From NCBI GenBank assembly GCA_946887065.1, contig CAMPKL010000135.1, positions 1-8,044 of the forward strand: DNA of 8,044 nucleotides, read 5' to 3'. Positions 1-6,277 of this stretch are shown here, in pieces. The notes beneath the pieces were generated by a model. The model saw only the letters and a program-made list of their open reading frames with translations. It was not told the DNA's origin and made no database searches. The position numbers and the translations under genes are program-made. This DNA is from an uncultured Bryobacterales bacterium. Lineage in GTDB: Bacteria; Acidobacteriota; Terriglobia; Bryobacterales; UBA6623. Position 1 is the stretch's first letter, and every line of letters starts with the position of its first letter.

Positions 1-212
1 ATTTGGTGGAAAATCCCAAGGTCATCGAGCTGTTCATGAAAGAGATAGAAACGACGTGCGCCGGGCTTGCGCACTACGAACTCCCGAAGAAAGCGATCAT
101 CCTGGATCGGGAACTCTCGATCGAAGACGGCGAATTGACCCCGTCGATGAAGGTCAAACGGCGAGCCGTCGAGATTCGTTTCCAGCGGCAGATCGATGCT
201 TTGTATGCCTAA
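1..212 (+). CDS. Long-chain acyl-CoA synthetase (AMP-forming), C-terminal fragment
   Basis: This is the last 70 or so codons of a gene that begins before the window; the reading frame is open from the first base and ends at TAA 210-212. The visible part matches the mobile C-terminal subdomain of AMP-forming acyl-CoA synthetases (FadD/ACSL type), which activate fatty acids with ATP and CoA in the cytoplasm. The key stretch is GELTPSMKVKRR. In this family such a block carries the catalytic lysine used in adenylation, probably the K of SMKVK (residue 50 counted from base 3). It is followed by a typical family ending, IDALYA. The preceding part (LPKKAIIL near residues 27-34) also fits the family. 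Chain-length preference cannot be judged because the substrate pocket lies outside the window. The next gene starts 58 bp downstream on the same strand, so co-transcription is possible but nothing links them in function. Confidence 0.87.
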   Translation, partial: LVENPKVIELFMKEIETTCAGLAHYELPKKAIILDRELSIEDGELTPSMKVKRRAVEIRFQRQIDALYA

Positions 213-270
213 TCCCGGCGAGATCCGGGCCACGGAAGAAACCGGCCGGCCCTCGGGCGCGTACCTGGTT

Positions 271-1578
271 ATGATGGCTCGCTTTCTCTGCCTGGCCTTG
301 GCGATCTGCGGTATCGCGGTCGCTCAAGACAAGTTCCCGTTGCGCGCGATCGACATCGTCGGGGCTCAAAACTACTCCGAGCAAAGCATTATCGCCGCTT
401 CGGGTCTCAAGATCGGCGACCCCGTGGGCGAGGCGGAGTTCAAGAGAGCGCTGGAACGCATCAACTCCGCGGGAGTCTTCGACAAGCTGGAATTCCGCTA
501 CGACCCGCTCGGCGACGGCTACAAAGTCACGTTTACCGTCCAGGAGCTGGAACAGCTCTATGCCGTCGAGTTTCAGGGTTTCGATGATTCGCCCGATGAG
601 TTGAGGGCGCTGCTCGTTGAGAAGGTTCCCCTATTTGCGGCGCGAGTTCCGTCGACGGGACGCATGATCGAAAGGATCGGCGACACGCTGCAAGCGCGCT
701 GGCAAAGCCAAGGACATGAGTCAAAGATCGTAGGCCAACTGGAAGCGCAGGCCTCCGGCGAGTTGGTCATGCTGTTCCGTCCGCAGGAGCGTCTGCAGAC
801 GATCTCGTTGGTGGTATTCGAAAATTCGGAAGTGATTTCGTCGTTCGATCTACAAGGCTTTTTCAACCGCATTGCCCGGGGCGAGGAGTATTCGGACGCG
901 CGGCTGCGGGAGCTGTTGCGCTATAACGTGCGGCCGCTGTATGAGGAAAAAGGCCGCATGGGCGTCAAGTTTTGCCCGTGCTCGGCTGCCGAGGATCCCG
1001 ATAATCTCGGACTGCGCGTGACGGTACAGGTCGACGAGGGACCGGAATACACCTACGGCGCCGTCCCGCCGCCGGAGATCGCGGGCCTTGAACCGGAAAA
1101 GATAGCGGACATGTACTCGCCCAAGGCCGGCGCTGCGGTAAACATGAAGCTGGCCCGCGAGTCTCAAGCGGCGATCGAAGAGACGCTGCGCGCCACCGGC
1201 TTCATTCGCGCCAGGACGCAGCTCGATGTCAAGGTTGACGACGAAGCGAAAACCGTGGACCTCGATTTCGTGGTTGATGAGGGCGATCGCTACATGTTTG
1301 ACCGGTTGGTCATTGAAGGACTCGATATTCTGGCCGAGCCGATCATTCGCAAGCGCTGGGGCATGGCTTCAGGCGATCCGTACTCGCCCCGCTATCCGGC
1401 GTTTTTCTTAGCGCGCCTGCAGGAAGAGAACGCGTTTGAGAATCTGCAGGATACGCGCTTCAAGGAAGACGTCGACGAAACGACCAAGCGCGTAAGCGTC
1501 ACGCTGCAGTTCATTGGCCAAGACAAGAAGCGGCTCTATCCGGACGCTGCATCGGATCCTGTCAAAGATCCCTTCTAA
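271..1578 (+). CDS. Secreted POTRA-repeat protein (BamA-like, no beta-barrel)
   Basis: The 435-residue product has a signal peptide (residues 1-19, hydrophobic FLCLALAICGIAVA then Q/D) and probably acts in the periplasm. The rest reads as about five POTRA-like units: roughly 22-94, 95-172, 174-265, 266-337 and 340-415. The first is clearest: LRAIDIVGAQNYSEQSII, then GLKIGDPV, an amphipathic helix, GVFDKLEFRY and a closing strand VTFTVQE. Later units repeat the helix plus 'V-EG' strand pattern (TVQVDEGPEYTYG, DFVVDEGDRYMF). POTRA domains bind unfolded outer-membrane proteins in BamA/TamA/TpsB proteins, but those continue into a 16-strand barrel, which is absent here: the protein stops at residue 435 after KRLYPDAASDPVKDPF. 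A CPC pair (residues 235-237) could form or exchange a disulfide. ATG 271 was chosen because it places the signal peptide at the N-terminus. The frame extends back to 196 but would add 25 non-hydrophobic residues overlapping the previous gene. ATG 274 is an equal alternative. Confidence 0.8.
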   Translation: MMARFLCLALAICGIAVAQDKFPLRAIDIVGAQNYSEQSIIAASGLKIGDPVGEAEFKRALERINSAGVFDKLEFRYDPLGDGYKVTFTVQELEQLYAVEFQGFDDSPDELRALLVEKVPLFAARVPSTGRMIERIGDTLQARWQSQGHESKIVGQLEAQASGELVMLFRPQERLQTISLVVFENSEVISSFDLQGFFNRIARGEEYSDARLRELLRYNVRPLYEEKGRMGVKFCPCSAAEDPDNLGLRVTVQVDEGPEYTYGAVPPPEIAGLEPEKIADMYSPKAGAAVNMKLARESQAAIEETLRATGFIRARTQLDVKVDDEAKTVDLDFVVDEGDRYMFDRLVIEGLDILAEPIIRKRWGMASGDPYSPRYPAFFLARLQEENAFENLQDTRFKEDVDETTKRVSVTLQFIGQDKKRLYPDAASDPVKDPF

Positions 1579-1597
1579 CTACTAAACTAATCGCGAC

Positions 1598-1601
1598 AGG
1601 A
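1598..1601 (+). promoter_or_regulatory. Ribosome binding site of the HExxH gene
   Basis: AGGA lies 5 bases before ATG 1607 in the 28-bp gap after the POTRA gene, and supports that start. No promoter-like pair of boxes is evident in this short gap, so the gene is probably translated from the upstream gene's transcript. Confidence 0.5.
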
Positions 1602-1606
1602 CACTC

Positions 1607-2923
1607 ATGAAAATCCAGCGGCCATGCGTGTTCGACCGCTCGTCCGCCAGGGTCTTTGCCGCCTTGGTCGTGGCGGCCCTGTTGACGTTCGCCGTGCCGG
1701 CTCTGCCGCAGGCGCCGAGTCAGGCCGGCACAACCAGAGTCCTGGCCAAGGTCGACGAGATGATCGGCGACGTGGAGCGGATCATGGGCCTCAAGGCTTT
1801 GGCCCCGATTCCTCGATCGCTGCTGACTCGCGAAGAAATCAATGAACTCGTCAACGGCAGAATGAACGAGGAGAGCTCAAGCGCGGACATAAATAACGAA
1901 GAGCGCTTTCTTGAGATGTTCGGCTTTGTCGACAAGAAGTTCGACCTGGCGCAAGAAGTCGTGAATACGCTCACCGAACAGGCAACGGCGCTCTACGACT
2001 ACAAGACTAAACAACTGTATTTATCGACTTGGACGCCTGAGGACATGCAAGAGTTCGCGCTGGTGCATGAGTTGGCGCACGCGATTGCGGATCAACATTT
2101 CGATCTGGGCAAATACGTGGACAAATCGAAGTCGGCTGACGGCGATCTGGCGCGCTCCTCGGTGATCGAAGGGCAGGCTTCGTGGGTCATGACCGAATGG
2201 GTCATGCTGCAGACCGGGCAAAGTCTGCGCAAGAACGGCCTGTTGGCCGCGGCGGCCGCGGGGGCCTCGCGCTATGAGGTGGCCGAGTATCCGGTGTTCT
2301 CATCGCAGCCGCTGTATTTGCGCGAAGCGATGCTGTTTCCGTACACCCAAGGAATGATCTTTCAGCAGCGCGTCATCGATCGCTATGGCCAGCAAGGATT
2401 CGATCAGGTATTTCGAACGCCTCCGACATCCACGCAGCAAGTTCTCGAAGCCGCGAGTTATTTCACGCAGAGAGTTCCGTCCGAGCCGAAACTGCCTCGC
2501 TTCAAGTTGCGCGGATTCAAGCGAGCGTCACGCGGAGACGTGGGCCAATTCGATCACGCCATCTTGCTGCAGCAGCATATCGACGAGAAGGAGTCGGAGC
2601 GTATCGCGCCGCTGTGGCGCGGCGGGCGCTATGAGATCTGGTCCAACTCGGACGACTCTAGAGCCGTTCTGCGCTATGCCTCGGATTGGGTCGACGCTGA
2701 TGCCGCCAAAGCGTATTTCGATGCATACCGGCTCATCTTGCGTTCGAAGTGGGAACACGCCGAAGTCTCGAACCGGTCACGCACGCGCATGGAGGGAACG
2801 GGAGACAACGGCCGGTTCATCGTGACCCTGGACGGCGCTTCGGTGACCAGCTTGGAAGGACTGCCGGACGACTACAACGCTCGTGATAACGAGGCGGAGA
2901 CGGAGCAAGGAGAAGCGGAATGA
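1607..2923 (+). CDS. Secreted HExxH zinc-metalloprotease-like protein
   Basis: The 438-residue product has an N-terminal export signal: basic residues to about 15, hydrophobic 17-33, likely cleavage near ALPQA 32-36. It is therefore probably periplasmic or secreted. The core motif is ALVHELAHAIADQHFDL (151-167), an HExxH site with His154, Glu155 and His158. Thirty residues later comes SSVIEGQASWV, where Glu188 is a good candidate third zinc ligand (gluzincin layout, as in families with 'VHELxHAxQDQ...EGxA'). Thus both the zinc site and the general base appear intact. The region 240-300 is helical-looking with Tyr/Pro-rich segments. Residues 335-420 look like a separate alpha/beta end domain of unknown role. 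I cannot assign a named family or substrate. The gene lies 28 bp after the POTRA gene and overlaps the thioredoxin-fold gene by 4 bp, so the three are probably co-expressed. An AGGA ribosome site supports the start. It could be a non-proteolytic zinc protein. Confidence 0.72.
   Translation: MKIQRPCVFDRSSARVFAALVVAALLTFAVPALPQAPSQAGTTRVLAKVDEMIGDVERIMGLKALAPIPRSLLTREEINELVNGRMNEESSSADINNEERFLEMFGFVDKKFDLAQEVVNTLTEQATALYDYKTKQLYLSTWTPEDMQEFALVHELAHAIADQHFDLGKYVDKSKSADGDLARSSVIEGQASWVMTEWVMLQTGQSLRKNGLLAAAAAGASRYEVAEYPVFSSQPLYLREAMLFPYTQGMIFQQRVIDRYGQQGFDQVFRTPPTSTQQVLEAASYFTQRVPSEPKLPRFKLRGFKRASRGDVGQFDHAILLQQHIDEKESERIAPLWRGGRYEIWSNSDDSRAVLRYASDWVDADAAKAYFDAYRLILRSKWEHAEVSNRSRTRMEGTGDNGRFIVTLDGASVTSLEGLPDDYNARDNEAETEQGEAE
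2907..2912 (+). promoter_or_regulatory. Ribosome binding site of the thioredoxin-fold gene
   Basis: AAGGAG lies 7 bases before ATG 2920, inside the last codons of the preceding gene. With the ATGA stop/start overlap (2920-2923) it fixes the start and indicates coupled translation of the two genes. Confidence 0.75.
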
Positions 2924-3435
2924 AACTACTGACGACTGCCTTAATTGCGGGCTTGTTGGCCTTCGTATCGATCGCTGCGGCGGCGGATGTGCCGCGGGCC
3001 GGCGGCGAATTGCAGATCACGACGCTGGAAGGCAAGCAGCTTAGCATCCAAGATTTGGCCGGTAAGCCTGTCATGGTCTTTTTCTTCTCGACGGACTGCC
3101 CGCACTGCCAAGCTACCGCTAGAATCCTCGGACCGGTCTACAACGAGTACCGCGCCAAGGGTCTGGAAATGATCGGCGTTGCGCTAAACCCCACTGCCAA
3201 GGACAACCTGGCCGGCTTCGTCAAGCAGTACGGAGTCGCCTTCCCAGCCGGCCTCGGCGACCGTGCTGACTTTGTGGGATTCACCGGTGTAACGGGCGGG
3301 TATTATTATCCCTATCTGCTGTTCGTCGACAAGACCGGACAGATTCGCGAAGAGCACCAGGGCACGGATCGCGCTTACTTCGCGGACCTAAATGCCAGCC
3401 TCAAGAAATCGCTGGATCAACTGCTGAGCTACTGA
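2920..3435 (+). CDS. TlpA/ResA-like periplasmic thioredoxin-fold protein
   Basis: The product is 171 residues: a signal peptide (1-22, LLTTALIAGLLAFVSIAAAA) followed by one thioredoxin-like domain of the AhpC-TSA/Redoxin (TlpA) type. Seen motifs: the entry segment ITTLEGKQLSIQDLAGKPVM (33-52), strand VFFFSTDCPHCQ with the redox pair Cys60-Pro-His-Cys63, and the cis-proline loop YYYPYLLFVDKTG (Pro131) followed by the usual D-x-x-G-x-I strand. The CPHC active site is that of DsbA and many TlpA-like proteins. Exported members typically reduce or exchange disulfides in client proteins (cytochrome c maturation, metal-centre assembly, envelope thiol homeostasis); which applies here is not visible. 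No membrane anchor remains after cleavage if the AAA-D site is used; an uncleaved anchor is the alternative. It is translationally coupled to the HExxH gene, and its stop codon overlaps the end of the converging sulfatase-like gene by 7 bp. Partner candidates nearby are the CPC pair of the POTRA protein. Confidence 0.85.
   Translation: MKLLTTALIAGLLAFVSIAAAADVPRAGGELQITTLEGKQLSIQDLAGKPVMVFFFSTDCPHCQATARILGPVYNEYRAKGLEMIGVALNPTAKDNLAGFVKQYGVAFPAGLGDRADFVGFTGVTGGYYYPYLLFVDKTGQIREEHQGTDRAYFADLNASLKKSLDQLLSY
3429..3435. other. Overlapping convergent gene ends
   Basis: The rightward thioredoxin-fold gene stops at TGA 3433-3435, and the leftward sulfatase-like gene stops at TAG (minus strand, 3431-3429). 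The two coding regions share 7 bp. No room exists for a conventional terminator between them; any terminator must lie within the opposite coding region, and none is obvious by eye. Confidence 0.85.
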
Positions 3436-4817
3436 ATGTAGCCCAGGCTTTCGAGCGCTTCGATGTCCTTCGCGGTCTGGCGGTTTTCGCCGTTCTGCTC
3501 CAGATGGGTGACGCGGAACCAGTTGGTCAGCGATTCCACCTCGCTTTCATACTGGGCCGTGCCTTCATCGGGCGTCGCGGGGTGCAAGCCAAACGGGTCG
3601 CGGCCGAGATTCACGATATCGATCGTTTCCTTCTCGGGCGTCCACAGCACCTTGCGGTCGCCTTCGCGATAGCCCAGTCGCAGCGGGAAGTCCAAGTCCC
3701 GAAGCCAGATCTTGGCGAACCACGTGGGCATGATCCACTTCTGTCCCGCGAAGGCGACGAATCGCACGATGCGGTCGGGCAGCTTAGCACCGGTTAGCAG
3801 ACTGTCTGAGAGGCTGCGGCCGGCGTACTCGGTGGGGATGACCACGTCGGGCCTGCTCCTCTTGATGGTCAAATCGAGGATCGTCGGCATGAGGTCGATA
3901 GTGGAAACCTTTGCCGTTTCCACGCCGGGTTTGATCGTGCCGGTCCAGCGCAGGATCATCGGTACCCGCACCACGGATTCCCACAGCCAATGACCGTGCC
4001 CCTGATCGGTGTTGTTCTCGCCTAGGCTCTCGCCATGATCGGAAACGAGCACGACCAACGTATTTTCGGCCAATCCCAACTCGTCCACGGCATCGACGAT
4101 CTTGCCGATGTAGTGGTCGGTATAGAGCACCTCCGAGTTATAGGCGCGGACATCGGTCATCACGGCGTCTTCGCCCCGAGCTTTCGTATGGTCCGGCGCG
4201 CCGGTCTTCTCGGTGGGATTGAATTCGGCACGGAGTTCGTAGGGCGAATGCGGGTCGAATAGATGCACCCAAAGGAAGAAGGGCTTCTTTTGATCTTTCT
4301 TCTGGCGCAGCCAACTGATGGCCTTGGGCGCCACGTCTTCAGCCCAGCGCATCGAATTGATCGTTTGGTACTTGCGAGTCAATTCGTCGTCGTAGATATC
4401 GAAGAACCGCCCCAATCTAGTCAGCCTCTCCGTCAAAACCCAGGAGCTGACGAATGCCGCGTTTTCATAGCCGTTCTTCTGAAAAATCTGAGGCAGGAAG
4501 AGAAACTTCGTGTTCGCGGGCACGGCGAACCCATTAAGCTTCGAGCCGTGTTCCTGCGGGTAGCGGCTGGTGAACATCGAGTAGTGCGAGGGCGCGGTGC
4601 GCGAGGTTACGGTGTAAGCGTTCTCGTAGCGCATGCCCTCGGTTGCAAGCTTGTCGATATTCGGGCTGGTTTTTAGGTGATAGCCCCAGCTCGACAAGTG
4701 ATCCGCGCGCAGCGTGTCCACGGTGATGAAAACGACGTTGGGCGGCTTATTCTGAGCCAACGCGGGAAAAGCAGTGCAGAGCAGTGCGGTGAGACAGAAA
4801 CCAGCGAAGAGTCGCAT
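3429..4817 (-). CDS. Exported sulfatase/alkaline-phosphatase superfamily hydrolase with Thr in place of formylglycine Cys
   Basis: The 462-residue product has a signal peptide (1-22, ending FPALAQ) and a full-length sulfatase fold. Metal-site motifs are visible in order: NVVFITVDTLRADHL (Asp34, 35 region), HLFDPHSPY (His185, Asp188, His190), VSDHGE (Asp260-His261) and GHGHW (His274/276). At the nucleophile position classical sulfatases have C/S-x-P-x-R followed by a helix and T-G-R-Y-P. Here it reads T-A-P-S-H-Y-S-M-F-T-S-R-Y-P (74-87). Thr replaces the residue converted to formylglycine, and His replaces the Arg. Thr is the nucleophile in related phosphoethanolamine and phosphoglycerol transferases, so phosphoester or transferase chemistry is possible. 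The tail (EALESLGYIQ) resembles tails I recall from many acidobacterial homologues. ATG 4817 was chosen; an in-frame GTG at 4823 would add two residues, and neither has a good ribosome site. It lies 50 bp after the lipase-like gene on the same strand, probably co-transcribed. Confidence 0.85.
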   Translation of the reverse strand: MRLFAGFCLTALLCTAFPALAQNKPPNVVFITVDTLRADHLSSWGYHLKTSPNIDKLATEGMRYENAYTVTSRTAPSHYSMFTSRYPQEHGSKLNGFAVPANTKFLFLPQIFQKNGYENAAFVSSWVLTERLTRLGRFFDIYDDELTRKYQTINSMRWAEDVAPKAISWLRQKKDQKKPFFLWVHLFDPHSPYELRAEFNPTEKTGAPDHTKARGEDAVMTDVRAYNSEVLYTDHYIGKIVDAVDELGLAENTLVVLVSDHGESLGENNTDQGHGHWLWESVVRVPMILRWTGTIKPGVETAKVSTIDLMPTILDLTIKRSRPDVVIPTEYAGRSLSDSLLTGAKLPDRIVRFVAFAGQKWIMPTWFAKIWLRDLDFPLRLGYREGDRKVLWTPEKETIDIVNLGRDPFGLHPATPDEGTAQYESEVESLTNWFRVTHLEQNGENRQTAKDIEALESLGYIQ

Positions 4818-4867
4818 ACCCACTAATGTTAGCGTGACCTAGCGAAAGGCGTCGAATTCAGGGTGCG

Positions 4868-6202
4868 CTAGCCCTTAACGTCTTTATTGCGCAGGAGCCG
4901 CACAGCTGGGTCCCAATGGCCCGGCGTCACGCCGGGCGCCGCACGGCCCCAAGTTGCGCCGTGGAGGTCGGGCGACCCGGTGAAGTGCCTCACGATGAGC
5001 CGGTGGATCATGTTCATGTTCGGCAGGATGCCGTGGAAACCGGCGGCGCGGTCGAGTATGCGGTCGGCGACCTCCCAGTAGCCGAAGTCTTGGGGCGTGA
5101 CGCAGACGACGTTTTCACGTCCGAGGAACTTGGGAACAGCCCCCTCGAACGGCACCGTTCCATCCCCAGTTAGTCCCTGTTCCCGGTCGCGTCCAGCCGG
5201 ACAGCGATTGGAGTCCCAGCGATTCTCCCGGTCACCAGAGCGCAAAAGGAATTCGACTTCGCCGCCCTGACCTCGGATGGGCAGCCGGACACGCGTGGGA
5301 GAGTTGACGCCGGCGACGCAAAGCCAGTCGGACGGTTTCAGCCCGGCTCGCTCCAGTCGCAGTTCGTCCACTCGCCCGCGAAATGCTCGAGCCTCACAAA
5401 GCATTGCGGAGAAGAGACGCTCGGCCTGTTCCATCGGAGCGACCGGCCGCAGACCATGAAAGCGAACGAACTCGGCAATCGTCTCGACCACCCGCCGCTG
5501 CCAGGCGCTCGCTTGGAAGAGATCGGAGGAGAGCCCGGGGCCGGCTTGCACGGCGCCGGGGATAGCGGGGATGAGGTGATACAACGCCGGCAGCATCCGA
5601 GCCGCCTCTCGCTCGCGCGAGGAGGGGGCTTCGCCGCCGAGATCTCCAGTTCCGACGGCGATCTTCAGCACGGCTTCGAACGATCCATTGAAAGGCGTGG
5701 CCAGACTCGCCACCTTGGCGACGCGTCCGAGGCTGCCGAAACGATCGAGGTAACCGGCAGCGATGAGGCCGCCCATGGAGTGCGCAACGAGGTGAACTTG
5801 GGGACGCTTCCGCCATCCGGCGGAATCATAGTGTCTCAGCAGCCTTGTGCGGTCGATGACTTCTTCGACGAAATCGGCCAACAACTCGGCGCAACGCGCC
5901 AGCGGCAAGCGCCAGTCGTATACGAAGGGGAAAACAGGAGTCGGCCGATCGGCGCGGGGCGACAGGTTATGGCGCAGCTCGGCCGTCAGTTCGCGGTAAG
6001 CGGCTGGATGCAGTTGGTCGGCCCGTATCCGGGCAGGTTCCGCCGCTTCGTAACGCGCATCCTCCGGATGCGGCGTGATTCGCTCGTAAGATTTCTTGAG
6101 CAGGCCCCAGACGATCTCGGGCTCCAGCGCGTATTCGTCCCGCAGATAGGCGGCGGTGATGCCGGGAATGACGATGACCGGGTGAACGACGGTTGGGTGC
6201 AT
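4868..6202 (-). CDS. LCAT/lipase-like alpha/beta hydrolase
   Basis: The 444-residue protein has an alpha/beta-hydrolase layout like lecithin:cholesterol acyltransferase (LCAT) and related esterases. Seen: first strand and oxyanion region HPVIVIPGI (7-15), the family-typical FVYDWR (93-98), nucleophile elbow VHLVAHSMGGL (Ser142), ATPFNGS (168-174) following the next strand, acid GDGTVP (Asp347) and a candidate catalytic His in FHGILPNM (His390). All three catalytic residues are therefore present. Between Ser and Asp there is a long lid-like insertion (about 175-300). LCAT-like enzymes cleave or transfer acyl chains of phospholipids or other esters; the substrate here is unknown. No signal peptide or membrane segment is visible, so a cytoplasmic location is likely. 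The ATG at 6202 is the only start: the upstream frame back to TAG 6257-6259 has no ATG, GTG or TTG, and the next Met is within the active site. Its ribosome site is very weak, and the ftsZ terminator hairpin is 21 bases ahead. Confidence 0.8.
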   Translation of the reverse strand: MHPTVVHPVIVIPGITAAYLRDEYALEPEIVWGLLKKSYERITPHPEDARYEAAEPARIRADQLHPAAYRELTAELRHNLSPRADRPTPVFPFVYDWRLPLARCAELLADFVEEVIDRTRLLRHYDSAGWRKRPQVHLVAHSMGGLIAAGYLDRFGSLGRVAKVASLATPFNGSFEAVLKIAVGTGDLGGEAPSSREREAARMLPALYHLIPAIPGAVQAGPGLSSDLFQASAWQRRVVETIAEFVRFHGLRPVAPMEQAERLFSAMLCEARAFRGRVDELRLERAGLKPSDWLCVAGVNSPTRVRLPIRGQGGEVEFLLRSGDRENRWDSNRCPAGRDREQGLTGDGTVPFEGAVPKFLGRENVVCVTPQDFGYWEVADRILDRAAGFHGILPNMNMIHRLIVRHFTGSPDLHGATWGRAAPGVTPGHWDPAVRLLRNKDVKG

Positions 6203-6214
6203 AGGCTGAGTGCC

Positions 6215-6252
6215 AAAAGGAAAGGGGCCGCACCAGGCGGCCCCTCTTTCTT
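6215..6252 (-). terminator. Intrinsic terminator after ftsZ
   Basis: A perfect 8-bp GC-rich stem (GGGGCCGC at 6224-6231, GCGGCCCC at 6237-6244) closes a 5-base loop. On the minus strand it is followed by TTTCCTTTT (6223-6215), giving a good rho-independent terminator 26 bp beyond the ftsZ stop at 6278. The plus strand has TCTTTCTT (6245-6252), so the hairpin may work in both directions. It sits inside the leader of the next gene. Confidence 0.85.
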
Positions 6253-6277
6253 CAGCCTATAACGAGGCGCCAAATCG

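Noticed and set aside
196..270. Upstream extension of the POTRA gene
   Set aside because: It would overlap the previous gene and put 25 polar residues before a clear signal peptide.
213..270. Possible promoter between the acyl-CoA synthetase and POTRA genes
   Set aside because: No convincing pair of -35 and -10 boxes is visible in 58 bp of GC-rich sequence.
2385..2825. 146-codon open frame within the HExxH gene on the same strand
   Set aside because: It is out of frame inside a longer gene with a signal peptide and motif; its Arg/Ser-rich product is typical of a frame shadow.
5456..6262. 268-codon open frame on the plus strand opposite the lipase-like gene
   Set aside because: It is antisense to a gene with a complete catalytic triad and shows no motifs; GC-rich codon use explains it.
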